DNA from: Streptomyces sp. RB17
GTDB taxonomy: Bacteria; Actinomycetota; Actinomycetes; Streptomycetales; Streptomycetaceae
Direction of reading: 5' to 3'
Assembly: GCF_009604455.1 (NCBI RefSeq)
Contig: NZ_WEGL01000002.1
Location: 682,001 to 746,000 of the forward strand
DNA length: 64,000 bases
The position numbers were made by a program, and so were the translations under genes. The notes beneath the pieces are model-generated. The model was not told the origin of the DNA. It did not search any database and saw nothing but the letters and a program-made list of their open reading frames with translations. Shown piece after piece: positions 16,801 through 26,262 of this stretch (the stretch's first letter is position 1; each line of letters starts with the position of its first letter).

Positions 16801-17468
16801 GCACGCTCACCGCGACCTGGCACTGGCTCGCCGACCCCGCAAACTGGTCGGGTGACGACGGCGTCCGGCACCGGCTGCTCCAGCATCTGGTGCTCACCGT
16901 GGTCTGCCTCGTCCTGAGCTGTCTGATCGCGCTGCCCGTCGCCCTGGTCCTCGGCCATCTCGGCAGGGGCGGCGCGCTCGCCGTCAACATCTCCAACGTC
17001 GGCCGGGCCGTGCCCACGTTCGCCGTGCTGGTCCTGCTGCTCCTCACCCCGGTCGGCAGCTGGGGCGAGGGGCCCACCGTGGTGGCCCTGGTGCTGTTCG
17101 CCGTCCCGCCCCTGCTCACCAACGCCTACGTCGGCATGCGCGAGGTCGACCGCGGCGTCGTACAGGCGGCCCGCGGCATGGGGATGACGGGACGGCAGCT
17201 GCTGCTGAGGGTGGAGCTGCCCCTCGCGCTGCCGATGATCCTGAACGGGGCGCGGATCGCCGCCGTTCAGCTCGTGGCCACCGCCACCATCGCCGCGCTC
17301 GCGGGCGGCGGCGGGCTCGGCCGGATCATCACCGCCGGCTTCAACCTCGCCAGTACGCCCCAGGTGGTCGCGGGCGCCCTGCTCGTCGCCGTGTTCGCGC
17401 TCGTCGTCGAGGGCGTTTTCGAGATCGCCGAGCGACTGGCACCGGGGTGGGCGCGGGGTGGCCGATGA
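16797..17468 (+). CDS. Osmoprotectant ABC transporter permease 2 (OpuCD-like)
   Basis: This 223-residue second permease is homologous to the first. It has about five membrane helices, an EAA-type loop (GMREVDRGVVQAARGMGMTG) and the C-terminal GGGGLGRIITAGFN stretch typical of OpuC/OpuB permeases. ATG at 16797 overlaps the stop of permease 1, and its own stop overlaps the binding-protein start at 17465. The two permeases should form the heterodimeric channel. Confidence 0.88.
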   Translation: MSTLTATWHWLADPANWSGDDGVRHRLLQHLVLTVVCLVLSCLIALPVALVLGHLGRGGALAVNISNVGRAVPTFAVLVLLLLTPVGSWGEGPTVVALVLFAVPPLLTNAYVGMREVDRGVVQAARGMGMTGRQLLLRVELPLALPMILNGARIAAVQLVATATIAALAGGGGLGRIITAGFNLASTPQVVAGALLVAVFALVVEGVFEIAERLAPGWARGGR

Positions 17469-18409
17469 GAAGAGCCCTCACCGCCGTCGTGCTGCTCACC
17501 CTGCTCACGATCACGGCCTGCACCTCCGGCCCTTCCCTGGAGAACCGCGGCCAGGTCACCGCGTCACCCGGCGACAGCCACCACTTGACCATCGGCTCGG
17601 CCGGCTTCACCGAGAGCGATCTGCTCGCCCAGATGTACGCCCAGCTGCTGAACCGGGCCGGCTACCGGACGTCCCTGCTCACCGTCAACAACCGGGAGCT
17701 GTACGAACCGGCCCTGGAGTCCGGCCAGATCGACATCGTCCCCGAGTACGCGGCCACCTTCGCCGACTGGCTGAACGCCAAGGCCCACGGCGCCGACGCC
17801 GAGCCCGTCGGCTCACCCGACCTCGGCCGGACGATGACCGCCCTGCGCCGGCTCGCCGCACCCCGCGGCCTCACCGTGCTGCCGCCCGGCCGCGCGGTCG
17901 ACCAGAACGCCTTCGCCGTGCGCGCGGACTACGCCCGCCGGCACGGCCTCGCGACCCTCAGCGACCTCGGCGCGTCGAAGCTGAAGGTGCGCCTCGCGGC
18001 CGGCGACGAGTGCGTCCGACGGCCGTACTGCGAACCGGGGCTGAAGAAGGTGTACGGCATCGACATCACCGGCGTCGACCCCAAGGGCGTCGGCACCACG
18101 CAGGCCAAGCGGGCCGTGCAGGAGGGCCGGGACCAGATGCTGCTGACCACCACCACGGACGCCACCCTCGACTCCTTCGGACTGGTCCTGCTCGCCGACG
18201 ACAGACACCTGCAGAACGCCGACTACGTCGTCCCGGTGGTCAACCGCTCCCGGGCGGGCAGCGAACGCGTGGCGAAGGCACTGGGCCGGCTCAACGACGT
18301 CCTCACGACCCAGGACCTGGCGCGGCTGAACCAGCAGGTCGACAGCTGGCGCCGGCTGCCCTCGGACGTGGCCCGCGCCTACCTGAAGGACAAGGGTCTG
18401 CTGACATGA
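17465..18409 (+). CDS. Glycine betaine/osmoprotectant-binding lipoprotein (OpuCC/OpuBC-like)
   Basis: This 314-residue extracytoplasmic receptor is anchored by a lipobox (LTITAC) after a short signal sequence. The mature part begins at HHLTIGSAGFTESDLLAQMYAQLL, a hallmark of quaternary-ammonium-binding proteins, and contains IVPEYAATFADW and the late LNQQVDSWRRLPSDVARAYL. ATG at 17465 overlaps the permease stop (ATGA). It is convergent with the ATPase gene, so the full transporter comes from two facing transcripts. Confidence 0.9.
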   Translation: MRRALTAVVLLTLLTITACTSGPSLENRGQVTASPGDSHHLTIGSAGFTESDLLAQMYAQLLNRAGYRTSLLTVNNRELYEPALESGQIDIVPEYAATFADWLNAKAHGADAEPVGSPDLGRTMTALRRLAAPRGLTVLPPGRAVDQNAFAVRADYARRHGLATLSDLGASKLKVRLAAGDECVRRPYCEPGLKKVYGIDITGVDPKGVGTTQAKRAVQEGRDQMLLTTTTDATLDSFGLVLLADDRHLQNADYVVPVVNRSRAGSERVAKALGRLNDVLTTQDLARLNQQVDSWRRLPSDVARAYLKDKGLLT

Positions 18410-18424
18410 CCCCGAAGGCCGGGG
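18410..18424. terminator. Small hairpin between convergent osmoprotectant genes
   Basis: CCCCG and CGGGG form a 5-bp stem with a 5-base loop in the 34-base gap between convergent stops (18409 and 18444). It could act in both directions. There is no T-run, which is not unusual in this GC range. Confidence 0.35.
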
Positions 18425-18443
18425 CCTGACGAAGTGACCTGGC

Positions 18444-19598
18444 TCAGGCATCCGCCACCGAGTCGAACCGTACCTGCCCCCGCGCCACGCCCCGCGCGTC
18501 CGCGTCCACCGAGCGGCGCAGCGCCTCATGCAGCTTGGCCGGGGTGAGCACGCCGAGGAAGCGCGCGCCGTCCAGCACCGCGACCCACCCGGCGTCGTAC
18601 TGGAGCATCATCCCGAACGCCTGCTTGAGCGGCGCGCCGACCGGCACCCACGCGGTCATCCGGTGGGTGAGGTCCGCGACCGTGCCGCCCCGCGCCAGCT
18701 CGTCGATGCCGGCCCAGCCGTGCAGATCGTCCTGCGCGTCGAGGACGACGGCCCACCGGGCGCCCTCGGCCCGCAGCCGCTCGACGGCCCGCTCGGCCGG
18801 CTCGTCCAGCCGGGCCACGGGCGGCTGTTCCAGGTCGTCCGGCTCGATCACGGTGACCGACAGCCGCTTCAGCCCCCGGTCGGCGCCCACGAAGGAGGCG
18901 ACGTACGGGGTCGCGGGCGTCCCGAGCACCGCGCCGGGCGTGTCGAACTGCTCGATCCGGCCCTGCCCGTACACGGCGATCCGGTCACCGAGCCGCACCG
19001 CCTCCTCGATGTCGTGCGTGACCAGCAGCACGGTCTTGCGCACCGCGGCCTGCATCCGCAGGAACTCGTCCTGCAACTGCTCGCGCACCACCGGGTCGAC
19101 CGCGCCGAACGGCTCGTCCATCAGCAGCACCGGCGGGTCCGCCGCGAGCGCCCGCGCCACCCCGACCCGCTGCCGCTGTCCGCCGGACAGCTGCTCCGGA
19201 TAGCGCGGCCCGTACGTCTTCGGATCGAGCCCCACCAGGTCCAGCAGCTCGGCGGCCCGTGCCCGCGCCTTCGCCCGCTTCCAGCCGAGCAGCGCGGGCA
19301 CGGTCGCGGTGTTGTCCAGGACGGTGCGATGCGGGAACAGGCCCGCCTGCTGGATGACGTACCCGATGCGGCGGCGCAGCCGCACCGGGTCGACCGAGGC
19401 GACGTCCTCGCCGTCGACGAAGATCCGCCCGGAGGTCGGCTCGATGAGCCGGTTGACCATCATCATGGTCGTCGTCTTGCCGCAGCCCGACGGACCGACG
19501 AGCGTGACCAGTTCTCCCTCGGCCACCTCGAAGGAGAGGTCGTCCACGGCCGTCGTACCGTCCGGATACCGCTTGGTGACCTGCTCGAACCGGATCAT
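18444..19598 (-). CDS. Osmoprotectant ABC transporter ATPase with CBS domains (OpuCA-like)
   Basis: This 384-residue ATPase energises the transporter encoded opposite. Motifs are Walker A GPSGCGKTT, Q-loop IGYVIQQAGLFPHRT, signature LSGGQRQRVGVARALA, Walker B VLLMDEPFGAVDP and H-loop LLVTHDIEEA. After about residue 245 it carries a CBS-like pair (ARWAVVLDAQDDLHGWAGID and GWVAVLDGARFLGVLTPAKL), the module that senses ionic strength in OpuA-type ATPases. It starts at ATG 19598 and is not in the permease operon but faces it, so balanced expression needs two promoters. Confidence 0.92.
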   Translation of the reverse strand: MIRFEQVTKRYPDGTTAVDDLSFEVAEGELVTLVGPSGCGKTTTMMMVNRLIEPTSGRIFVDGEDVASVDPVRLRRRIGYVIQQAGLFPHRTVLDNTATVPALLGWKRAKARARAAELLDLVGLDPKTYGPRYPEQLSGGQRQRVGVARALAADPPVLLMDEPFGAVDPVVREQLQDEFLRMQAAVRKTVLLVTHDIEEAVRLGDRIAVYGQGRIEQFDTPGAVLGTPATPYVASFVGADRGLKRLSVTVIEPDDLEQPPVARLDEPAERAVERLRAEGARWAVVLDAQDDLHGWAGIDELARGGTVADLTHRMTAWVPVGAPLKQAFGMMLQYDAGWVAVLDGARFLGVLTPAKLHEALRRSVDADARGVARGQVRFDSVADA

Positions 19599-19697
19599 GT
19601 CCGCACGCTATCGGGGCCGGGCACGCGGCGCGCGGCGGTGGCGTCCGCCGGGTGGCGGGACGCCGGACCCGTTCGGCGGAACGGCACCCACAACGGG

Positions 19698-20339
19698 TCA
19701 GCTGAGCAGGATGACCTCCAGTGTGCGCGGACCGTGCACGCCCTCCACCCGGTCCAGCTCGATGTCGCTGGTCGCCGACGGGCCGGAGATCCAGGTCGAC
19801 GGGCGGGCAGGGTCGAGGCGTTCGAGGGCCTGCGGGACCGAGGAGACCACCTGGTCCGGGACCCGGACGACACAGATGTGGTGGTCCGGGACGAGCGAGA
19901 TGCGGCGCCGGCCCTGGTCGGGGGAGCCGTCCAGGACGATCGTGCCGGTCTCGGCGATCGCCACGGCACAGCCCGTCACCACGCTGTCCACCCGGTCCAG
20001 GTCGTCAGGGGTGCTGTTCGCCCGGTCGGCGACGCGCGTGGCCCCCGTCTCCGCGAGCCAGTCCGCCGCCGCCCCCGGCGGCACCAGCACCGAGCCGGCC
20101 TTCCGGTCGGCCAGCAACCGTGCGATCAGCGAGGGGAGTTCGGCCTCCGTGGCGCGGTGCACGATCGCCCGGTAGTCCGCCAGGTTCTCGGCCAGCAGCT
20201 CCACCGTCTGCTCGGTCGTACGGTCGCCGTGCTCACGTAGATAGTCGCGGGGCACGGCCTCCTCGTACGGCCGCTCGTCCGCAGTCACATCGGCGAGCGC
20301 GCGCCGCACCCGGCCCAGGATCCGTTCCCTGCTGCTCAC
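19698..20339 (-). CDS. lutC: LutC-type LUD-domain protein of lactate utilisation
   Basis: This 213-residue LUD-domain protein contains GCAVAIAETGTIVLDGSPDQGRR and SLVPDHHICVVRVPDQVVSSVPQAL, and ends in GPSATSDIELDRVEGVHGPRTLEVILL, the usual LutC signature. GTG at 20339 overlaps the LutB stop (GTGA). LutABC oxidises L-lactate to pyruvate. Here it completes the rhamnose route, whose aldolase/dehydrogenase makes L-lactaldehyde and then L-lactate. Confidence 0.92.
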   Translation of the reverse strand: MSSRERILGRVRRALADVTADERPYEEAVPRDYLREHGDRTTEQTVELLAENLADYRAIVHRATEAELPSLIARLLADRKAGSVLVPPGAAADWLAETGATRVADRANSTPDDLDRVDSVVTGCAVAIAETGTIVLDGSPDQGRRRISLVPDHHICVVRVPDQVVSSVPQALERLDPARPSTWISGPSATSDIELDRVEGVHGPRTLEVILLS

Positions 20340-21814
20340 TTGGTGCCGTCCTTTCCGCCGCTGGTGCGCTGCCACCAGTCCCGGAAGGGTTCCGCCGGTA
20401 CGGCGGGCAGGTCCCGGGTGCCGCTCCAGGCCTTGCCCGGGCCCGGCAGGGTACGAGGGTGCAGCCGGCGGGTGCGGGAGGCGAGCCGCTGGCCGGTGCG
20501 CAGGGCGCCGGGGTGGGTGAACGCCCAGCGTGCCGCGCGCATGGCCGCCCGCTCGGCCGCGTGTCCCTTGGCCGGTTTCAGCATCACCTTGTTGCCCTGC
20601 CGTACCGCCGGACCGCCCTCCACGACCCGCTCCCGCAGATGCACCAGCACCTCGGGGATGTCGATGGCGACCGGGCAGACCTCGTAGCAGGCGCCGCACA
20701 GACTCGACGCGTACGGCAGGGAGGCGTCGATGTCGCTTGCCGTTCCCCGGAGTTGGGGGCTGAGGATCGCGCCGATCGGGCCCGGATACACCGATCCGTA
20801 GGCGTGGCCGCCCGCACGCTCGTACACCGGGCACACATTCAGGCAGGCCGAGCAGCGGATGCAGCGCAGGGCCTGCCGGCCGACCTGGTCGGCGAGGGTG
20901 TCGGTGCGGCCGTTGTCGAGCAGGACGAGGTGGAAGGCGGTCGGTCCGTCGTCGTCCGTGGTGCCGGTCCACATCGACGTGTACGGGTTCATGCGCTCGG
21001 CGGTGGAGGAGCGGGGCAGGGTCTGCAGGAAGACTTCGAGGTCCCGCCAGGTGGGGACGATCTTCTCGATGCCGACGACCGAGATCAGGGTCTCCGGCAG
21101 GGTCAGGCACATCCGGCCGTTGCCCTCGGACTCGACGACGACGAGGGTGCCGGTCTCGGCGACCATGAAGTTGGCGCCGGAGATGCCGACCTTGGCGCGC
21201 AGGAACTTCTCCCGCAGATGCAGCCTGGCGGCCTCGGCGAGTTCGGCGGGGGTGTCGGTCAGCCCCTCGGGCGCGGGACGGCCCCACTCGCCCATCTCCG
21301 CGCGGAAGATGTCCCGGATCTCGCCCCGGTTGCGGTGGATGGCGGGGACGAGGATGTGGGAGGGCCGGTCCTTGCCCAACTGTACGATCAGCTCGGCGAG
21401 ATCGGTCTCGTAGGCGCGGATGCCCTCTTCGAGAAGGGCTTCGTTGAGCCCGATCTCCTGCGTGGCCATCGACTTGACCTTGACGACCTCCGACTCGCCG
21501 GTCTCCTTGACGAGTTCGGCGACGATCCGGTTGGCCTCCTCGGCGTCGGCGGCCCAGTGGACCGTACCGCCCGCAACCGTGACCGACTCCTCCAACTGGA
21601 CCAGATAGCGGTCGAGATGGCGCAGGGTGTGGTCCTTGATGCGACGGCCCGCCTCGCGCAGCTCCGCCCAGTCGTCCAACTCGGCCACCGCGCGGGCCCG
21701 TTTGGCGCGGATGGTGTGCGTGGCGTGCCGCAGATTGCCGCGCAGGGTCGTGTCGGCCAGGGCGTCGTGAGCCGCCTTCGGGAAGGCCGGCATGCCGACG
21801 AACGTTCCGCTCAT
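20336..21814 (-). CDS. lutB: LutB-type iron-sulfur protein of lactate utilisation
   Basis: The protein has 492 residues. An N-terminal LUD-like domain includes SMATQEIGLNEALLEEGI and VAETGTLVVVESEGN. A ferredoxin-type domain follows with two clusters (CIRCSACLNVCPVYERAGG near residue 330 and CGACYEVCPVAIDIP near 385), which should carry two [4Fe-4S] centres. The C-terminus is Arg-rich (RTGQRLASRTRRLHP). ATG at 21814 overlaps the LutA stop; its ribosome-binding site lies within lutA. It should transfer electrons from lactate oxidation together with LutA and LutC. Confidence 0.93.
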   Translation of the reverse strand: MSGTFVGMPAFPKAAHDALADTTLRGNLRHATHTIRAKRARAVAELDDWAELREAGRRIKDHTLRHLDRYLVQLEESVTVAGGTVHWAADAEEANRIVAELVKETGESEVVKVKSMATQEIGLNEALLEEGIRAYETDLAELIVQLGKDRPSHILVPAIHRNRGEIRDIFRAEMGEWGRPAPEGLTDTPAELAEAARLHLREKFLRAKVGISGANFMVAETGTLVVVESEGNGRMCLTLPETLISVVGIEKIVPTWRDLEVFLQTLPRSSTAERMNPYTSMWTGTTDDDGPTAFHLVLLDNGRTDTLADQVGRQALRCIRCSACLNVCPVYERAGGHAYGSVYPGPIGAILSPQLRGTASDIDASLPYASSLCGACYEVCPVAIDIPEVLVHLRERVVEGGPAVRQGNKVMLKPAKGHAAERAAMRAARWAFTHPGALRTGQRLASRTRRLHPRTLPGPGKAWSGTRDLPAVPAEPFRDWWQRTSGGKDGTK

Positions 21815-22566
21815 GCCGCCGGTTCCTCCTCCGTGCTCGCCAGGATCTCCGCGATGTGCACCGGCCGCATGTCCGTCCGCAGCCGGCTCATCGTGCCACC
21901 GATGTGCATCAGACACGAGTTGTCGGCCGCGCACAGCACCTGCGCGCCCGTCGACTCGGCGTTGCGGACCTTGTCCGTGCCCATGGCCGCCGAGACCTCG
22001 GCGTTCTTCACCGCGAACGTGCCCCCGAAACCACAGCACTCCTCGGCGCCCGGCAACTCGACCAGCTCCAGCGCCTTCACGGCCTGCAGGAGCCGGCGCG
22101 GCCGGTCGCCGAGCCCGAGGGAGCGCAGGCCGTGGCAGGTGGGGTGGTACGTGACCGTGTGCGGGTAGTAGGCGCCGACGTCCGTCACCCCGAGCACGTC
22201 CACCAGGAACTCCGTCAGCTCGTACGTCTTGGGCACCACCGGCGCCAGCGTCCGCGCCAACGCGTCCCCCCGCCCCTCGGCAAGCGCCCGCTCGCCCATG
22301 CGCGGATACAGCTCCCGGACCATCGCCCCGCACGATCCGGAGGGAGTCACGATCGCGTCGTACTCGCGGAAGACATCGGAGAAGTGCCGGGCCAGCGGCT
22401 CGGCCTCATGCCGGTAACCGGTGTTGTAGTGCGCCTGCCCGCAGCAGCTCTGACCCATCGGGAAGTCGATGTCGACACCCAGTCTGGCCAGCAGCTTCAC
22501 CACGGCACGGCCGGTGTCCGGATAGAGCGTGTCGTTGACACAGGTCAGGAACAGGGCGACACGCAT
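21811..22566 (-). CDS. lutA: LutA-type CCG-domain protein of lactate utilisation
   Basis: This 251-residue protein has two CCG iron-sulfur/heterodisulfide-type motifs (GQSCCGQAHYNTGY, AEECCGFGGTFAVK). It begins MRVALFLTCVNDTLYPDTGRA, as LutA/YkgE proteins do. ATG at 22566 follows GAGGAG with five-base spacing. It lies 72 bases after rhaB on the same strand and probably in the same transcript, physically linking rhamnose breakdown to lactate oxidation. Confidence 0.93.
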   Translation of the reverse strand: MRVALFLTCVNDTLYPDTGRAVVKLLARLGVDIDFPMGQSCCGQAHYNTGYRHEAEPLARHFSDVFREYDAIVTPSGSCGAMVRELYPRMGERALAEGRGDALARTLAPVVPKTYELTEFLVDVLGVTDVGAYYPHTVTYHPTCHGLRSLGLGDRPRRLLQAVKALELVELPGAEECCGFGGTFAVKNAEVSAAMGTDKVRNAESTGAQVLCAADNSCLMHIGGTMSRLRTDMRPVHIAEILASTEEEPAA

Positions 22567-22638
22567 CGCGGCTCCTCGGGATCGGTCATCGGACGAGTGC
22601 AGGGTAGTAGGCGAATTCCGCCGAGGGGAGACCGCCGC

Positions 22639-24087
22639 TCACCGCGTGGCGAGCCGCGCCTCGGCCTCCCGCCAGCGCGCGCCGTCGCCACGGGGCGCGT
22701 ACCGGGTCAGCGGCTGGGTACGGGTGAGCAGCCGGCGCATCGCGGCCAGGTCGCCGACGACGCCGTGGGCGCGGGCCTGGACCAGGACGTTGCCGAGGGC
22801 CGCCGCCTCCGTCGCGCCGGCGACCACGGGCAGCCCGCAGGCGTCGGCGGTCAACTGGCACAGCAGCGCGTTGCGGGTGCCGCCGCCGACGAGGTACACC
22901 ACGTCGACCGGGTGGTCGGCCAGCCGCTGCGCGTCCTCGACGGCCCGCCGGTGCGCGAGGGCCAGCGAGTCCAGGATGCACCGGGTGACCTCGGCCCGCG
23001 TGACCGGCACCGGCTGCCCTGACGCCCGGCACGCCTCGGCGATCCGCTCCGGCATCCGACCCGGCGCCAGGAACCGCTCGTCCCCGGCGTCCACCACCGA
23101 GCGCAGCGTCTGCACCGCCCCGGCCTCGCGCAACAGCTGCTCCAAGTCCGGCTCGCCCCAGACGCGTTGGCACTCCTGGAGCAGCCACAGTCCCATGATG
23201 TTGCGCAGATACCGGACCGTGCCGTCGAGCCCCAGTTCGTTGGTGAAGTTCGCGGCCCGGCTCTCCTCGGTGAGCACCGGAGCGGTCAGCTCCAGGCCCG
23301 CCAGGGACCAGGTGCCGGTGCAGATGTAGGCGAAGGGCTCGCCGGTGGCAGGGACGGCGGCCACCGCGGAGGCGGTGTCGTGCGAGCCGACGGCCGTCAC
23401 CGGCACGGGACCGGCCAGCCCGGTCTCCTCCAGCACCTCCGGCCGCAGCAGCCCGGCCGGATCGCCGGGCCGGCGCAGCGGCGCGAACAGACCGAGGTCG
23501 ACACCGAGCCGCTCGGCGATGTCGTACGACCACGTCCGCGTCCGGGGATCGACGAGCTGGGTGGTGGAGGCGTTGGTCAGCTCGGTGCCCTGCTCGCCGG
23601 TCAGCCAGTACGACACCAGATCCGGGATCAGCAAAAGCCGCTCGGCATGAGCGAGTTGGGTGGTCGAGCGGGCGGCCACGAGCTGATACAGGGTGTTGAA
23701 CGGGGCGTACTGGATGCCCGTCGCCGCATACAGCTCCCCGGCCGGCACGGTCGCCCACACCTTCTCCGCGACCCCCTCGGTGCGGGCGTCGCGATAGTGC
23801 ACCGGGTTGCCCAGCAGGGCCCCGTCGGCGTCCAGCAGGCCGTAGTCCACGGCCCAGCTGTCGATGCCGACCGAGTCCACCCGGCCGGCCGCCCGAAGCC
23901 CGTCCAGGACACCGCCGTACAACGCGAGGATGTCCCAGCGCAGCCCCTCGGGCGTGCGCACCGGCCGGTTGGGAAAGCGGTGTGCCTCGCTCAGCTCCAG
24001 CGAGTCCGGGCTCACCCGGCCCACCATCACCCGCCCGCTGGAGGCGCCCAGGTCGACCGCGGCGTACGCCTTCACGAGCCCGCTCAC
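22639..24087 (-). CDS. rhaB: L-rhamnulokinase
   Basis: This 482-residue FGGY-type sugar kinase phosphorylates L-rhamnulose at C1. It begins AVDLGASSGRVMVG (phosphate-1 loop) and contains SVGIDSWAVDYGLLD, AVGSHDTASAVAAVP (phosphate-2), CTGTWSLAGLEL and YLVGGGTRNALLCQL (adenosine site), as in RhaB. GTG at 24087 overlaps the stop of rhaD (GTGA). It lies third in the rhaI-rhaD-rhaB-lutABC arm. Confidence 0.94.
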   Translation of the reverse strand: MSGLVKAYAAVDLGASSGRVMVGRVSPDSLELSEAHRFPNRPVRTPEGLRWDILALYGGVLDGLRAAGRVDSVGIDSWAVDYGLLDADGALLGNPVHYRDARTEGVAEKVWATVPAGELYAATGIQYAPFNTLYQLVAARSTTQLAHAERLLLIPDLVSYWLTGEQGTELTNASTTQLVDPRTRTWSYDIAERLGVDLGLFAPLRRPGDPAGLLRPEVLEETGLAGPVPVTAVGSHDTASAVAAVPATGEPFAYICTGTWSLAGLELTAPVLTEESRAANFTNELGLDGTVRYLRNIMGLWLLQECQRVWGEPDLEQLLREAGAVQTLRSVVDAGDERFLAPGRMPERIAEACRASGQPVPVTRAEVTRCILDSLALAHRRAVEDAQRLADHPVDVVYLVGGGTRNALLCQLTADACGLPVVAGATEAAALGNVLVQARAHGVVGDLAAMRRLLTRTQPLTRYAPRGDGARWREAEARLATR

Positions 24088-26123
24088 CGCAGGAACGCGG
24101 CCGCCACACCCGCGTCGACCGGGACGTGCAGCCCGGTGGTGTGGGTGAGATCGCCGCCGGTCAGCGCGAGGACGGCGTTCGCGACATGCTCCGGCAGCAC
24201 CTCCCGCTTGAGGAGGGTCCGCTGGGCGTAGAACTCGCCCAGCTTCTCCTCCGGCACCCCGTACACCGCGGCCCGCTGCGCGCCCCAGCCGCCCGCGAAG
24301 ATCCCCGAGCCGCGCACCACACCGTCCGGGTTGACCCCGTTGACCCGGATGCCGTGCTCACCCAACTCTGCGGCCAGCAGCCGCACTTGATGCGCTTGGT
24401 CGGCCTTGGTGGCGGAGTAGGCGATGTTGTTCGGCCCGGCGAAGACCGCGTTCTTGGAGGCGATGTAGACGATGTCGCCGCCCAGCCCCTGCGCGATCAT
24501 CACCCGCGCCGCCTCCCGCGAGACCAGGAAGGAACCGCGGGCCATGATGTCGTGCTGCAGGTCCCAGTCGCGCGCCGAGGTCTCCAGCAGCGGCTTGGAG
24601 ACGGAGATCCCGGCGTTGTTGACGACCAGGTCGACACCGCCGAAGGCGAGCACCGCCGCCTCGAAGGCCGCCGCGATCTGCTCCTCGGACGTGACGTCGA
24701 CGGTGACCGCGACCGCCTTGTCCGGCCCGCCCAGCTCCTCGGCCACGGCGGCCGCGTTCTCGGCGTTCAGGTCGGCGACGACGACACCCGCACCCTCGGC
24801 CACCAGCCGGTGCGCGATGGCCCTCCCGATCCCGCTGCCCGCCCCGGTCACCAGCGCCACCCGGGTCGCCAGCGGCTTCGGCCTCGGCATCCGCCGGAGC
24901 TTGGCCTCCTCCAGCGCCCAGTACTCGATGCGGAACTTCTCCGACTCCTCGATCGGCGCATACGCCGACACCGCTTCCGCCCCGCGCATCACATGGATGG
25001 CGTTGACGTAGAACTCACCGGCCACGCGCGCGGTCTGCTTGTCCTTGCCGAAGCTGAACATGCCCACGCCCGGCACGAGCACGATCGCCGGGTCGGCGCC
25101 GCGCATCGCGGGCGAGTCGGGCAGGGCGTGCCGCTCGTAGTAGGCGGCGTACTCCTCCCGGTACCCGGCGTGCAGCTCCTTCAGCCGGGCCACGGCATCC
25201 GCCGGCGGCGCGGTCGGCGGCACGTCCAGTACCAGCGGGCGCACCTTGGTCCGCAGGAAGTGGTCCGGGCACGACGTGCCCAGGGCCGCGAGCCGCGGAT
25301 GCTCCGCGCGGGCGAGGAACTCCAGCACGACGTCGGAGTCGTCGAAGTGCCCGACCTGCGGCTTGTCCTGCGAGGCGACGGCCCGGACGTACGGCGCCAG
25401 CGCCGCCGCCCGTGCCCGCCGCTCGGCCTCGGGCAGGGCCTCGTACCCCTCGATCACCGGTCCGAAGGGTTCCGGCTTCCCGCGCTCGGCGAGAAAGGCC
25501 TCGGCGGTACGGATGATGTGCAGCGAGTTGCGCTCGCACTCCTCGGACGTCTCACCCCACGCCGTGATCCCGTGCCCGCCCAGAATGCAGCCGATCGCCT
25601 GCGGGTTGGCCTCCTTGACGGCCGCGATGTCCAGCCCGAGCTGGAAGCCGGGCCGCCGCCAAGGCACCCACACCACCGTGTCCCCGAAACACTCGGCGGT
25701 CAGCTTCTCCCCGTCGGCCGCGCAGGCGAGCGCGATCCCCGAGTCAGGGTGCAGATGATCGACGTGCGGGGCTTCGACGAGCCCGTGCATGGCCGTGTCG
25801 ATGGAGGGAGCCGCCCCGCCCTTGCCGTGCAGGCAGTAGTCGAAGGCGGCGACCATCTCGTCCTCGCGCTCGACGCCCGGGTACACCCCCTTCAGCGCCC
25901 GCAGCCGGTCCAGCCGCAGCACGGCGAGCCCGGCCTCGGTGAGCGTCCCGAGGTCACCGCCGGACCCCTTGACCCACATCAGCTCCACGTCCCCGCCGGT
26001 CACGGGATCGGTGGCGGTGCCCTTGGCGGACGCGTTGCCGCCGGCGTAGTTGGTGTTGCGGGGATCGGAGCCGAGCCGATGGGAACGGGAGAGGAGGGCG
26101 GCGGCTTCGGGGTGGGTGGACAT
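24084..26123 (-). CDS. rhaD: Bifunctional rhamnulose-1-phosphate aldolase / L-lactaldehyde dehydrogenase
   Basis: This 679-residue fusion has a class II aldolase domain at about 1-400 (SDPRNTNYAGGNASAKG; HVDHLHPDSG; GGHGITAWG, with metal-binding His residues). It splits rhamnulose-1-phosphate into DHAP and L-lactaldehyde. An SDR domain follows (VALVTGAGSGIGRAIAHRL nucleotide loop, NNAGIS, YSATKADQAH Tyr-Lys pair) that oxidises the lactaldehyde to L-lactate. The start ATG 26123 has AAGGAA upstream. The fused form is usual in actinomycetes and fits the adjacent lutABC genes, which consume L-lactate. Confidence 0.93.
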   Translation of the reverse strand: MSTHPEAAALLSRSHRLGSDPRNTNYAGGNASAKGTATDPVTGGDVELMWVKGSGGDLGTLTEAGLAVLRLDRLRALKGVYPGVEREDEMVAAFDYCLHGKGGAAPSIDTAMHGLVEAPHVDHLHPDSGIALACAADGEKLTAECFGDTVVWVPWRRPGFQLGLDIAAVKEANPQAIGCILGGHGITAWGETSEECERNSLHIIRTAEAFLAERGKPEPFGPVIEGYEALPEAERRARAAALAPYVRAVASQDKPQVGHFDDSDVVLEFLARAEHPRLAALGTSCPDHFLRTKVRPLVLDVPPTAPPADAVARLKELHAGYREEYAAYYERHALPDSPAMRGADPAIVLVPGVGMFSFGKDKQTARVAGEFYVNAIHVMRGAEAVSAYAPIEESEKFRIEYWALEEAKLRRMPRPKPLATRVALVTGAGSGIGRAIAHRLVAEGAGVVVADLNAENAAAVAEELGGPDKAVAVTVDVTSEEQIAAAFEAAVLAFGGVDLVVNNAGISVSKPLLETSARDWDLQHDIMARGSFLVSREAARVMIAQGLGGDIVYIASKNAVFAGPNNIAYSATKADQAHQVRLLAAELGEHGIRVNGVNPDGVVRGSGIFAGGWGAQRAAVYGVPEEKLGEFYAQRTLLKREVLPEHVANAVLALTGGDLTHTTGLHVPVDAGVAAAFLR

Positions 26124-26163
26124 GGAGGTTCCTTACTTCTCGAAAGAGGTTGAGCGGATTCCC

Positions 26164-26242
26164 TGAGGGGCGCGGGGCTGTATCCATTTGCGGCCCCGCC
26201 GCGTGGTCGCGACAGGCCACGACGGCCCCGCAGCCCGCGACG
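26164..26242 (+). repeat. Interspersed intergenic repeat, copy 2 (variant B)
   Basis: GGGGCGCGGGGCTGTATC, then a TTTGCGGC-type segment and GCCGCGTGGTCGCGA, occurs here between rhaD and rhaI. Close relatives lie at 36725-36810 and 54088-54135. It fills the only long gap inside the catabolic arm and could form hairpins in the transcript. Confidence 0.65.
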
Positions 26243-26262
26243 AAACAGAACAGCGCAGACGC

